Assembly (NCBI RefSeq): GCF_000423085.1
Contig: NZ_AUHH01000021.1
Location: 1 to 64,000, forward strand
Reading direction: 5' to 3'
DNA: 64,000 nucleotides
Source: Granulicoccus phenolivorans DSM 17626 = NBRC 107789 = JCM 15570
GTDB taxonomy: Bacteria; Actinomycetota; Actinomycetes; Propionibacteriales; Propionibacteriaceae
Positions 7,331 through 16,204 of this stretch are shown one piece after another. The position numbers were made by a program, and so were the translations under genes. How positions within the stretch are numbered: the stretch's first letter is position 1; each line of letters starts with the position of its first letter. The notes under the pieces were generated by a model. The model was given only the letters and a program-made list of their open reading frames with translations, was not told where the DNA came from and searched no databases.

Positions 7331-9448
7331 CTATTCCCCACCCATCTGGAACTCGAAGGCCTGACGGACCAGTCCGAGGATGTAATTGAGGTCGGAGTCC
7401 TCATCCAGTCCGACCTCGGTCGGACCGTTGCCCCGATGGCCCTTGTCGCTGACATCCCACGCAAGTCGGCGTTCGTCGCGCAGCGCCTCAAGAGGGATGT
7501 TCAGGCTGAGTCGCAGGCTGGCCTTCTGCGGCACAACGTCGACAAAGTTCGTCTCGGCCTTGAAGGCGACGTAGACCTTGAGGAACTGACGGGTGATGCC
7601 TGGGTCAAGGGCCAGGACTTCTTCGCTGAACTTCTCGAACAGGGCTCGCCTGGGCTGGGTCAGGAGGTGGGGGTGGTCTTCGATGGTGAAGCCTGCGTTC
7701 CCCCGCTTCCCTTCGAACTCTGTCAGGGTCTCGGCCGGCAGGGTGGGGCGGATCCAGATTTTCAGGGCGTCTGCGGCCAAGCGCTCAGCACGGCCCAGAA
7801 TCTCCTCGGCATTCCAGGTTTCCAGGTTTCCCAGCCCCCTGTTCAACCGAAGCGGGCTGTCTTTGAACCCACCCTCCATGTCCCGCTTCCTGGTGAACGC
7901 GGAGTCGGAGTACTCGGAGTTGTACCCGGTCAGGGTCAGATTGCCCAAGGTATGCAGGTACGTCGCCTGCACTTCCTGCCACTGGTTGCCGAGGGCCGTC
8001 CTCCAGGCCGGTGACAAGTTCTCGTTCTGCGGCATGATGTGCTCGATCGTGTAGTCCTCGATCGTGACATGCTCCTTACGGCCGTAGTTCTCCAGCATGC
8101 GGAAGAAGTACGAGCGACGGCGGAAATTGTAGAGGTCGGTGGTCTTGAGACCGGTCACGAACTCTGCATCGGTCGGGAATCTGCGGTAGCTCTTGAAGCT
8201 CAGAAATTTGGCCTCAACGCTTTCGACGTACCTGTCCTTGCGCACAGCTGCGCTGAACCCGGCGAAAGTCTTGTTCAACGAGTTGGTCGGGATCCGACAG
8301 ACCGCGCGGCGCAAGATGTACGAGGTCACCAGCTGGACGATGTGGAGAACTTCCTCGCGGGTCAGGGTACCCAACTCGTAGTCGGTATAGACCTCGAGCA
8401 GAAAGGGGTACACGACGTCGGCCTTGACCTGGTCCAGGTCTGTGAAGGCCCGCCGCAGCCCGGGATCCGGCTCCTTGCCGAGGACCATCGCGCAGTACCG
8501 GCGTGCGTACTGCCGCAGTTCGACAACCAACGTCTCGATCGTCTCGTCCGCCTTGGTGAACGCTGCAGCGTAATCCTTGAACGCGTCGTAGATGTCATCG
8601 AGGCGCGGGATCTCTCCGGACCTGATGGTGAGGTAATGCCGGACGAATTCGTCGAACTGACTCTCCTGAGCACCGGCGAACTCAAGCTCCATCGGACGCC
8701 AGTAGGACCTATACAGCTTCTCCTGCTGCTTGGGAGGCAGGTCCATCAGCACGTAGTTGCGGATGAGGTCGGCCTGAGACAACTTCTTGCCGGTCGAGTT
8801 CATCGCCTCGAACACCAGCTGCGGATTGTCAACGCCGCGCTGCAGTTGAACGTCGACCACGACGAGCTTGTCGAGCCCCTTGCAGACGAGGGCAAGGTCG
8901 AGGTCTGGATCACTCAACTTCCGCACGAAGAACTCGTAGTTCTCGAGGACCCGAGTGCCAGCGTCTCGGGGCGGTTCAAGATCCGTGGGACGCTCCACGC
9001 GCTGAAGAATGTCGATCAGGGCGTCCTTGTCGCTCTGGGAGAGGATCAGCTTGAACTGGCGCTCCCCCTCCTCGTCGTCGTTGATCAGGAAGCGGTTTCG
9101 GATCTTCTTCGGCGAGAAGCCATCCAACGGCTCCCGCTGGCCGTCGGGGAGTGTCTCCAACCGGGCTGCCAGGGCCGCCAGGATGAGCGTCACTGTGGTC
9201 ACCCGTTGCTGACCGTCGATGATCAGATCCGGCTCAGCCGAAGTTTTGGTCGATTGATCCTTAGCGACGTAGACGATGGAGCCCGTGAAATGGGAGCCGA
9301 GCTTCGAGGTCGCCCCTGCCCGAATGATGTCCGCCCACAGCTGGGCACACTCCGCCTCTCCCCAGGAGTACAACCGCTGGTAGATCGGCACAATGAACTG
9401 GTTACTGGCCCTCAAGAGTGTGAGCAGGTGCGCGTCAACAGCCTTCAT
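7331..9448 (-). CDS. DUF262/DUF1524 (GmrSD-like) restriction protein
   Basis: Predicted type IV-like restriction enzyme of 705 aa. The N-terminal DUF262 domain shows FIVPIYQRLYSWGE near residue 20 and DLIIDGQQRVTTVTLILAAL near residue 78, the nucleotide-binding motifs of the family. The DUF1524 His-Me finger nuclease carries TIEHIMPQN and, further on, LGNLTLTGYNSEYSD (roughly 470-530). The last 120 residues look like DUF5655. In the characterised GmrSD, the same two domains cleave glucosylated-hydroxymethylcytosine phage DNA using NTP; other members restrict other modified DNA. The start ATG at 9446-9448 follows AAGGAACGGG; a longer open frame upstream is rejected. It is a lone gene at the left end of the low-GC island and a likely phage-defence gene. 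Confidence 0.88.
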   Translation of the reverse strand: MKAVDAHLLTLLRASNQFIVPIYQRLYSWGEAECAQLWADIIRAGATSKLGSHFTGSIVYVAKDQSTKTSAEPDLIIDGQQRVTTVTLILAALAARLETLPDGQREPLDGFSPKKIRNRFLINDDEEGERQFKLILSQSDKDALIDILQRVERPTDLEPPRDAGTRVLENYEFFVRKLSDPDLDLALVCKGLDKLVVVDVQLQRGVDNPQLVFEAMNSTGKKLSQADLIRNYVLMDLPPKQQEKLYRSYWRPMELEFAGAQESQFDEFVRHYLTIRSGEIPRLDDIYDAFKDYAAAFTKADETIETLVVELRQYARRYCAMVLGKEPDPGLRRAFTDLDQVKADVVYPFLLEVYTDYELGTLTREEVLHIVQLVTSYILRRAVCRIPTNSLNKTFAGFSAAVRKDRYVESVEAKFLSFKSYRRFPTDAEFVTGLKTTDLYNFRRRSYFFRMLENYGRKEHVTIEDYTIEHIMPQNENLSPAWRTALGNQWQEVQATYLHTLGNLTLTGYNSEYSDSAFTRKRDMEGGFKDSPLRLNRGLGNLETWNAEEILGRAERLAADALKIWIRPTLPAETLTEFEGKRGNAGFTIEDHPHLLTQPRRALFEKFSEEVLALDPGITRQFLKVYVAFKAETNFVDVVPQKASLRLSLNIPLEALRDERRLAWDVSDKGHRGNGPTEVGLDEDSDLNYILGLVRQAFEFQMGGE

Positions 9449-9835
9449 CCCGTTCCTTCTCCCGTGCTCGTTGTCGACCCGCGGCCGCGGTGGCCCACCG
9501 CACCGAACCGAATGGCTCCGGACCACAGCCCGCACGAATCTTCAGGGATCCCAGCCCCTGTGCCCGAGACGGTACCGGAAGGGCAGTCACGGTCATGTCG
9601 GTTCGACCGTTCTCCAGCCATCCCGCTGGGGTGTGCTCGATGAGCGGCCACACGAGTCCCTGACCCCGAGTGCGTCGCGTCCTCGGGTTCAGGACGTCAG
9701 GGCGTCGGTGCGGGCGCAATCCGGCTGCGCCGTGGTAGCTCGAAGCTCGATATCCCCCACGACTCTCCACGATGCGCACGTGGGGGATTTTTCGGCAATC
9801 AGCCAATTATCGAGGCCCTACCCCCTGCTCGAAGG
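9449..9835. other. No gene; contains one copy of a 60-bp repeat
   Basis: Open frames here are short shadows with no family similarity. The only structured element is the repeat at 9741-9806. Confidence 0.5.
9741..9806 (+). repeat. About 60-bp dispersed repeat with hairpin, copy 1
   Basis: It begins GCTCGAAGCTCGATATCCCC. ATCCCCCACG is followed by a conserved loop containing CTCTCCACGATGCGCAC and then by the pairing arm CGTGGGGGAT with a TTTTT run. A second copy lies at 14428-14494 in the same orientation. The perfect stem and T-run make a good + strand terminator, but no + strand gene ends here, so it may be a mobile or attachment-type sequence or a small transcribed element. Confidence 0.6.
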
Positions 9836-10273
9836 TCAGGTGACGTACGCGAGCTCGTTCTCCACGGCCGCCGCCCTGGTGGGGCAGAAGTACGCGACCG
9901 TCAGGCGAACGACGTCCGGACCGCCACCGGTGGCGGGCCCATCACGGCCGATACTCCGCACGGCAATGGCAAAGTCGATGCCGGTCTGCTGGCAGATGCC
10001 TTCTTTCAAATAGGACGTGTAGTACCCCATGTCGTCAGGGACGATTCCCAGTGCTTTGATGTCTGCTTCAAAGGAGCCGCTGGTCTTGACCGTCGAGGGT
10101 CTCGGCGTCGAGGAGGGGCTCTTCGCCGGCGTCGATGCTCGCGCGGGGGAAGGCGTCGGCGAAGCTGCCGACGCCTGGCGCATCGGGACCCTGTCTGCGG
10201 GCGGAGACGCGGCACAACCCGAAAGGGCCAGACCCAGAAGAATTCCTAGAGCCGACATCCGCTTGCAGCGCAT
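9836..10273 (-). CDS. Putative lipoprotein
   Basis: 145 aa with a lipoprotein signal: basic MRCKRM, a hydrophobic stretch, and the lipobox LALSGC with the acylated Cys at residue 20. A Ser/Pro/Thr/Ala-rich linker of about 45 residues leads to a small C-terminal domain (SFEADIKALGIVPDDM to the end) with two Cys (GICQQTG and VAYFCPT). It should be anchored outside the membrane. A longer reading starting at ATG 10402 after AGAGAG would add 43 residues before the signal; the shorter form gives a normal signal peptide. The family is not recognised. It follows the 230-aa gene by 29 bases if the longer start is used and may be cotranscribed. Confidence 0.6.
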   Translation of the reverse strand: MRCKRMSALGILLGLALSGCAASPPADRVPMRQASAASPTPSPARASTPAKSPSSTPRPSTVKTSGSFEADIKALGIVPDDMGYYTSYLKEGICQQTGIDFAIAVRSIGRDGPATGGGPDVVRLTVAYFCPTRAAAVENELAYVT

Positions 10274-10431
10274 CCCTCGGATGGCCTTGATGGAGTCGCG
10301 CAGCCGGTTCCGAGCCGACGACGCCCTTTCCGGCAGAGCGAAATCCTGTTGTCGGGACAGAGCAGGATGCAGCCCGGTGGGCGTGGGTGACGTGCTGGTC
10401 ATGGGGGTTCTCTCTGAAGCTGGCGGCTGAA

Positions 10432-11124
10432 TCAGTTGAAGCGGAAGTCGCGGTAGGACGACCGCACGTTGAAACGACGGCCGTCTTTACGGCGCTGCAG
10501 GAAACCCGCGATGGTGTCGACATCCTTGCCGCGCATCCCCAGCTCAAGGCACCTGGCTCGGACCTGCCCCACGGTGACCGACACCCAGCGACCGGGTCGG
10601 TTCATCATGTCGGCCTTGAGCTTGTCCTCCTCGTTCCACTTGAGGCCCGAGGAGTAGCCGGCCGCCATCGTTGCGACGTGCTTGAGGATGCCGTCGACGT
10701 CCTCAGGGAGCGGATCCACGGCAGAATGCTGCGCGGGCGACGGTGTGATGGTCTCCCCCGGGAAGAGCTGTACGGGGTTCAGGTGCGCGATCCATTCTGC
10801 GGTCACCTCGAGGTTCCACTCGATCACGGCGATCGCGTCGGCCTCGACATTCCACACATCATTCAGATGCGTGCGATCAGGCCACGCCTGAAGGACCCGC
10901 TGGCCGCCGTAGTGACCGCCGCGGTGTCCGCGCCAAGTGTGGTGCCGCACATCGGGTCGAGCGATCAGCTGGGCGATGCTCTCACTCCTCACGGACCGCC
11001 GTGGAGTCACGACGACCACGGGGCCTCCGGACTGAGCGAGCAGCCACGTAACTGCCCGCAGGTTCTGCGCTTCACGGGAGTCATCCTCACCGAGTCGCGA
11101 GATCGCGATGGGAATGTCGGGCAC
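10432..11124 (-). CDS. Hypothetical protein, island gene
   Basis: 230 aa, cytoplasmic, no family recognised. The N-terminal half alternates hydrophobic strands and loops (GPVVVVTPRRS near residue 35; WNVEADAIAVIEWN near residue 92). The C-terminal part (about 165-230) is basic: KADMMNRPGRWVSVTVGQVR and FLQRRKDGRRFNVRSSYRDF. The start is GTG after GAGGAG. A basic tail on an alpha/beta body could bind nucleic acid, but this is only a guess. GC content is lower than in the backbone. Confidence 0.65.
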   Translation of the reverse strand: MPDIPIAISRLGEDDSREAQNLRAVTWLLAQSGGPVVVVTPRRSVRSESIAQLIARPDVRHHTWRGHRGGHYGGQRVLQAWPDRTHLNDVWNVEADAIAVIEWNLEVTAEWIAHLNPVQLFPGETITPSPAQHSAVDPLPEDVDGILKHVATMAAGYSSGLKWNEEDKLKADMMNRPGRWVSVTVGQVRARCLELGMRGKDVDTIAGFLQRRKDGRRFNVRSSYRDFRFN

Positions 11125-11418
11125 GGCTCTCCTCTTCCTGTTGCTGTCCTGATCACGCTAGGGAGAGGGTCTGACATTTCTGGCTGCCTGAGGTGACCGG
11201 GGTGACTGAGAGACCCGAAGCCGAGGCGCGAGGGCGGCATCGTGTCGTCCGCCCGCTGCCCCGGACAAGGATCCAAGAAAGCGCGTGAACAGCCTCTGAC
11301 CATTCATTCGGTTGAGGACAGTCACCAGCGGTGAGCCGAGATCGGTCTGGTGCGCCCGGCCGCATCGGTGAGCCCCATCCTGAGTCGTACCTCCTTATGG
11401 CACGCCAGTCGATCCGTC

Positions 11419-12285
11419 CTATCCCTCGTCCTCGAGTCGGCGCTGTAGGCGTCGGACCTCGGCCTCAGCCTTCGCCAACTCCGCTGCAAGCTTCTCCCGC
11501 TGGGACAGCGGCGGGGCAACTGGCTTGGGCCGGGGTACGAGCCAGCCGATGCGTTGGTAGCCGATGACCTTCTTGGTGTGCGCGCAGGTCCAGCACTCCC
11601 GGGCCGGTTCGGGGCACGGGCACCGCAGGTCGAGCATCCGGCGCCGGTGGTCGCGCCGCGGACCCTCCGCCGGCCAAGCCGTGGGTCCCTCGCTCGCCCA
11701 GTACTCCTCGTACTCCTGACGCATCTCGTCCCGACGTTCGACCGAGACCAGTCGCGGTCCGTTCTCGCGAGTGAAGTCGACATCGGTTGGCACGTCGGTG
11801 ACGTGTCCACACGCAAGTCTCACCTGCCAGGTGGCCCTGGAGTAGGGCTCGGTGTGTCTGATCATCGCCCAGATCTCCGCATTCATACCATCCAGCGGTT
11901 CCTCGGGATCGACGGGATACTCGCGGACCTCACGCTCGCCCCACTCCACGATGTCCCGGTAGGGCGGCTCGATCACATGCTCATGGCACCGGTACTCGCC
12001 GGCGGGCAACCGGCGCCGCGTGAATGGGTCGATGTCACTGTGTTGGTCCGGGTACGAGTCCTTGCCCGAGGTGAAGACCTCATGCACACAGCCGCACTCC
12101 AACTGCATGCGCCACCGGTACATCTTGGTGGCCTCCGGTACGAACAGCGGCCAGAATTCACGCCGGTAACGCTTCTTGAGGTCGGCGGTTGCCTCCTCGA
12201 ACTCCTTGACCGCCTGAGCTCGCGGTCTCGCTCTACCCGGTATGCGGGTGAGCAGCGTGCCCTCTGCCGGACTGGGGGTGTCCAT
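11419..12285 (-). CDS. Cys-rich island protein, paralogue A
   Basis: 288 aa of unknown family, with a close relative at 17624-18487. Two segments within it look like repeats of each other: WRMQLECGCVHEVFTSG (about residue 56) and WQVRLACGHVTDVPTDVD (about residue 150). Further metal-type pairs are RCHEH and, near residue 222, CPCPEPARECWTCAH. The C-terminus is a charged helix (REKLAAELAKAEAEVRRLQR) likely to form a coiled coil. The pattern suggests several zinc-ribbon-like units plus an oligomerising tail. No catalytic motif is seen. It may act with the neighbouring defence genes, but nothing in the sequence proves this. Confidence 0.72.
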   Translation of the reverse strand: MDTPSPAEGTLLTRIPGRARPRAQAVKEFEEATADLKKRYRREFWPLFVPEATKMYRWRMQLECGCVHEVFTSGKDSYPDQHSDIDPFTRRRLPAGEYRCHEHVIEPPYRDIVEWGEREVREYPVDPEEPLDGMNAEIWAMIRHTEPYSRATWQVRLACGHVTDVPTDVDFTRENGPRLVSVERRDEMRQEYEEYWASEGPTAWPAEGPRRDHRRRMLDLRCPCPEPARECWTCAHTKKVIGYQRIGWLVPRPKPVAPPLSQREKLAAELAKAEAEVRRLQRRLEDEG

Positions 12286-12362
12286 GGGCCTATTCTTTCA
12301 GGGCATGGCCAGAGCTGTCCTACCCGTGATCGACGATCCGGCGAACCCAGCCGGAACAAACA

Positions 12363-14138
12363 TCAACGTAAAGCTGTCGCTTCCTTGACTCCGGTCAGCC
12401 CCCAAGGCTCTGGGCAAATTTCGATGTCCTCCGGAACGCGTGATCGGATGAACACCACCAAAGGCTCATCATCGTGAGAGGTAATCACCGCAGGCATGCG
12501 TCTGCCAGCCGCGAGCCCTGCCCCCACTGTGTCGGCATCTTGCAGGATGCCCCTGCGCATGACGAAGGTCAGTTCAGGCAGCCGGATACTGTGTTCCTCG
12601 AGGGGCAGCTCGATCTCCATCGTCGACATCAGCAGCACCTTCTCACCCGCGAGAAGCCGAGCCACGCCGGCATGCTCTGCATCGGAGGGCTGGAAGCTCG
12701 TCGTGAGCCGTTTTCGTTCGGGGCAGAAGCTCATCCTCCCCTGCAGCGCGAGTCGAAGGACTCGCAGCCAGATGCGGTCCATCGTCGCGAAGGTTTCCGG
12801 GATCGGGAAGTACGTGCTGGTTGCCTCTTGGACATGAGCAAGGTCCTCGACGACTTCCTCCCATTCCGGATTGTCGTCTGCGTGGCGGGCAATGCCCAGC
12901 TGGGACGGTTCAGTGAACTGTCCGCGCATGAACGGCTTTCCGTCGATCTGCAGCTCGATCGCCGCCGCCTGGGAGAGCTTGCGCGTCAGTTGTATGGCCT
13001 TCAGTAGTTCGCCAGCATCAACAGCTTTGTTCGAGTCGAACTCGATCCCGATACTGACAACCTCGGCCATGTCAGTCGGCAGACGCCAGGTCAACGTCAG
13101 TGCACCGTGCAGCTTCTGCTCCAAGGTCATGCCGCGGCTGCCGTGTGACATGCGGTTGTCTCTGCTGATGGTGGTGGCGAACTGGGCGTTGCCCTCGTCA
13201 CGAAGCGCGAGAGCGATGGGCGTGGGTGGAATCCCTGTCGCTGGGTGGAGTTCGATTCTCTCGAGGGTGCGGTTCAGTTCCTCCCTCTCGACCAGCGGTG
13301 ATCCGGTGATCTCGAGCTCGCTGACGAACTCACCCGGTAGTGCCACAGCGGTGAACGACCCGAAGTCGACCGCCTGTCTGAAAGCCGCAAGGTGTGGGTC
13401 ATCGTCATCGCAGTGCACCATGGCCTTGAGGTGAATTGGATTGGTTTGCCCGGCGGCCGAGTGCTTGGGCCTCAACGTCTGGATGGTCGTGTCGCCCATG
13501 CGCGCAAAATCCCAGGTCCAGGCGGGGTCGATGTCGTCCACGACGCTGCCAAGCGCTTGCAGCCGCTCGCTCAGATCATTGGGGCCGGCGAGGACATCGC
13601 GTTCCCGGTTGGCGATCTGCATCTTGGCCAACATCTCGTCACGGGTCATCTGGGAGCGCACCACGTCCTGATGCCCGGCGCACCACTTCGGTCCGTCCAG
13701 TTGGGCCCGCCCGACGAACGTGATCTTGACCCGGTTCGCGTAAGTCCTTTTAAGCTCCTCGATCCATGCGCACCCGCTGACCGTCGGATTGCAGGGTGCA
13801 ACCAAGATCCATTCGTCGGGCTGGTGCTCGAGGGCGCGCTCCAGTGAACCCCATTGGCTGGGGCTCTTCGCCGGGTTGGATATCTGTCTGCGCCGTTCCC
13901 TGTGCTTGCCGTCGAAGCCGTCGGGGAAGAACTTCAGTTGGTAGATGATCGTCCGCCCATCGACCTCGCGGACGATCGCGTCACGTCCTCCGTCTCCCCC
14001 GCGCCCATTGATGATTCGGACATCAGCGTCAGGGTGCTGCAGGGGTATGAGCGCTTCGACCAATCGCTCGAAGGCGTCCCGGTCGATCCTGTCCCAGACC
14101 ACCAGTGGCCCGTGGTCTCGATGCAGCGGATTCTCCAT
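12363..14138 (-). CDS. Protein with N-terminal Mrr-like PD-(D/E)XK nuclease domain
   Basis: 591 aa from the ATG at 14136-14138; a start 81 bases upstream is possible. Residues about 15-170 look like a restriction endonuclease fold: FERLVEALIP, then GRGGDGGRDAIVREVDG and TIIYQLKFF, i.e. the GxGDxGxD ... Q-x-K signature of Mrr_cat. LVAPCNPTVSGCAWIEELK follows as in proteins that partition DNA-end domains. The remaining roughly 400 residues are not recognised; they are rich in beta strands and could be a sensor or specificity domain. It lacks helicase motifs. With the DUF262 gene nearby it is best read as a defence nuclease of the restriction or abortive type. Confidence 0.7.
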   Translation of the reverse strand: MENPLHRDHGPLVVWDRIDRDAFERLVEALIPLQHPDADVRIINGRGGDGGRDAIVREVDGRTIIYQLKFFPDGFDGKHRERRRQISNPAKSPSQWGSLERALEHQPDEWILVAPCNPTVSGCAWIEELKRTYANRVKITFVGRAQLDGPKWCAGHQDVVRSQMTRDEMLAKMQIANRERDVLAGPNDLSERLQALGSVVDDIDPAWTWDFARMGDTTIQTLRPKHSAAGQTNPIHLKAMVHCDDDDPHLAAFRQAVDFGSFTAVALPGEFVSELEITGSPLVEREELNRTLERIELHPATGIPPTPIALALRDEGNAQFATTISRDNRMSHGSRGMTLEQKLHGALTLTWRLPTDMAEVVSIGIEFDSNKAVDAGELLKAIQLTRKLSQAAAIELQIDGKPFMRGQFTEPSQLGIARHADDNPEWEEVVEDLAHVQEATSTYFPIPETFATMDRIWLRVLRLALQGRMSFCPERKRLTTSFQPSDAEHAGVARLLAGEKVLLMSTMEIELPLEEHSIRLPELTFVMRRGILQDADTVGAGLAAGRRMPAVITSHDDEPLVVFIRSRVPEDIEICPEPWGLTGVKEATALR

Positions 14139-14695
14139 GAGAAGAAGGCTAGAGGCCCGAACGTCTGATTTGAGGTCCGGCGCCTTGGTGAGGATGCCGA
14201 CGCCTTGCCCTGCCATCAATGCGGCAGACGATTCACGCCCTCGGTTCGCGCACGTGCAAGGCTAAGTGCTCACGGCCGTGGAGCACCGTTCAGCGCACGA
14301 CGGGTGATCGGCTCTCCGTCGTGAGCGTGGCTGAACCTGAGGACGTCGGACGGAGTCCAATCGTTGGTCAGGCGAGTCTGACACGGAGGGTTGGCGTGTG
14401 GGCAGTCGAACTGCTCCGTGCTAGTCTCGAAGCACTACATCCCCCACGCCTCTCCACGATGCGCACTTGGAGGATTTTCTACTCAGCCAGTCGGGGGGCG
14501 CCAATTTCTCGGCGTCCAGGTGACGTCCACGCGAGTCCGTTCTCACGGAAGCCAGCCCGCGATGAATCCGCCCACCAAGGGCCTCTCCTGCCACTGGGCC
14601 GACGACCGTTCTGGCATTTGACACGTTGGCTGAATCGCCCCAGTCAACGCCCCTCCGCGGGCGTGCCGAGCACGGTCAGCGGTCAGACTGGCGGC
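14139..14695. other. Intergenic region; holds repeat copy 2
   Basis: Although open on the + strand from 14219, this stretch has no family similarity and its composition is unlike coding sequence. I see only the repeat at 14428-14494 and the region leading into the gene at 14696. Confidence 0.5.
14428..14494 (+). repeat. About 60-bp dispersed repeat, copy 2
   Basis: CTCGAAGCACTACATCCCCC, then CTCTCCACGATGCGCAC exactly as in copy 1, then a diverged right arm (TTGGAGGATTTT instead of GTGGGGGATTTTT) and a shared CAGCCA end. The stem is broken here while the loop core is identical, so the conserved part is the loop, which argues against a plain terminator. Together the two copies bracket 4.7 kb that hold the lipoprotein, the 230-aa gene, paralogue A and the Mrr-like gene. 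Confidence 0.6.
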
Positions 14696-15979
14696 ATGAA
14701 TCGCAAGGTGAACGACGCGCAGCTCGCGGTGCTCAGATGGGTCTCCGAGGGGTCTGACACGGCGACCCCGGTGACGCCGACGTTCAAGACCACCGCCTCG
14801 GCGTTGAGCAACAGAAAGCTTGTGACCATCGATCGTCGCCGCGGGCGCTGGCACGCGTCGCTCACCGAGCTCGGCGCGTACTACCTCTAGTACGGTCGAT
14901 ACCCGGACGAGGTCGAGCCTGAGCCACAACGAAGGTCCACGGCCGCACGGCCATCCGCACCCGCCACGGTGCAGGAGTCGGTCCAGAAAATCGCTCCTCC
15001 GAAAACCGAGCCCACCGATGGCGCAGACGGCGCAGACGGCGCCGACGGCGCAGACGGCGCCGACGGCGCGGAAGGCCGGTCGAAGCCGCCGTCACGCGAT
15101 GAGCGGATCCCGATTCCGTCCCAGATCCGCAAGCCCCATCGAGCCATCCGCGAGCTGGTCGACAACAAGGGCCGCCTCGAGGTGCCCGTAGATCAACGGC
15201 AGCGTGCGCTGCGGATGCTGCATGCCCTCGTGCAGGAGTCGCTCCGTCGGGGCTGGACTGTCACCCCTGTGCTGTCCGAACATCACAGCTCCTCCTGGGG
15301 ACGCTCGAAGACACGCACCTGGCCGAGCCAAGACCTGTTCACCGTCGACGCCGGTCACCAGCCGGCTGCGATCCGGCTACGGATGAAGCAACGAAAAGTG
15401 CCCCATGTGCCGACGAAGGACGAGCTCGAGCAAGAACGGCGCTCCGGCTATCGCTGGTACCGGCGCACCGATCTTGTGGCGACAGATCGGATGAGACTCG
15501 AGGTCGGGGCCAACTCGTATGGCTCTCTGGTGCTCGAGGACACAGCGGTCACCCGGATCGAGGACAAGCTTGCGCGAGCGCTCGTCATGATCCAGACGAT
15601 GACCGACGTGGTCATTGAGCAGGAGGAACAGCGGCGAGCGCGCGCCATCGAGCAGGCCGCAGCGCTCGAGCGCGAACAGACCCAGCTCCGGCGCGCTGCC
15701 CAGTACGGCGAGTGGGTCCAGACCCTCGACGCCCTCCACACCGAAGTCCGCCATCACCAGGAGTTGCGGGTCACCGTCGAGAGGCTGCGCGAATCGCTCG
15801 CCCGGTTTGAGAACAGCGATCGATTCGACGAACTCCGAACCTACGTGGAGTGGGCCGAACAGTGGCTCGACGAGTCCGAGCCCTTCCGCACCCTCACGCT
15901 CCCCAAGGGCGAGCGACCCGACATGAACTACACCGAGTGGCGCGCGTGGCAGGCACGCCACCAAACCTGGCGGCCATAA
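14696..15979 (+). pseudogene. Actinobacterial hypothetical protein interrupted by an amber codon
   Basis: One frame runs from ATG 14696 (MNRKVNDAQLAVLRWVSEG) to 15979, broken only by TAG at 14888-14890. The upstream 64 codons form a winged-helix-like start ending LTELGAYYL; directly after TAG the same frame continues YGRYPDEVEPEPQ. Actinobacterial proteins that I know with this start read through here as YYLEHGxYPxx, so TAG probably replaces GAG or CAG. Downstream are a GAD repeat, a domain starting PSQIRKPHRAIRELVD and a long coiled coil (about residues 270-370 of the joined protein). Restart at GTG 14969 could give a 336-aa product. Function is unknown. Confidence 0.7.
15016..15072 (+). repeat. 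Tandem 9-bp repeat encoding (Gly-Ala-Asp)n
   Basis: Units of the type GGCGCAGAC/GGCGCCGAC are repeated about six times in frame, coding for GADGADGADGADGADGAEG. It lies in the linker between the N-terminal and main parts of the interrupted gene and could change length by slippage without breaking the frame. Confidence 0.8.
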
Positions 15980-16204
15980 ACCCCGCACACGTGGTGGGCA
16001 CACCGACCAAACCGGCACACGAATCCGACACTCCGTCCCGACGACTACTGACCGCGTGTACCTACTCACCCTGGAGAGCGTCGCTTCTCACGCGCTGGGG
16101 ATAGATCCAGAACGTGAGAGGCGATGCTCTCCGAGGTGCGGGGGCCGGTGGAGACCCGACACCTGGATGGTGACGCACGTGTCAGGTCCTCACCGGAACC
16201 GGAT

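Noticed and set aside
5703..7364. 553-codon open frame on the + strand
   Set aside because: Runs antisense across the methyltransferase and zinc-finger genes; Arg/Pro-rich translation typical of high-GC shadow frames.
8039..9643. 534-codon open frame on the + strand
   Set aside because: Lies opposite the DUF262/DUF1524 gene, whose motifs are clear.
9741..9806. Hairpin with T-run as a simple terminator
   Set aside because: No + strand gene ends nearby, and the second copy keeps the loop but loses the stem, so it is reported as a repeat instead.
14219..14695. Upstream extension of the 14696 gene
   Set aside because: The preceding in-frame codons have no family similarity and include the dispersed repeat; homology starts at MNRKVNDAQL.
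15016..15072. Short tandem repeat considered as a CRISPR array
   Set aside because: Units are 9 bp, contiguous without spacers and in frame, encoding Gly-Ala-Asp; there are no cas genes.
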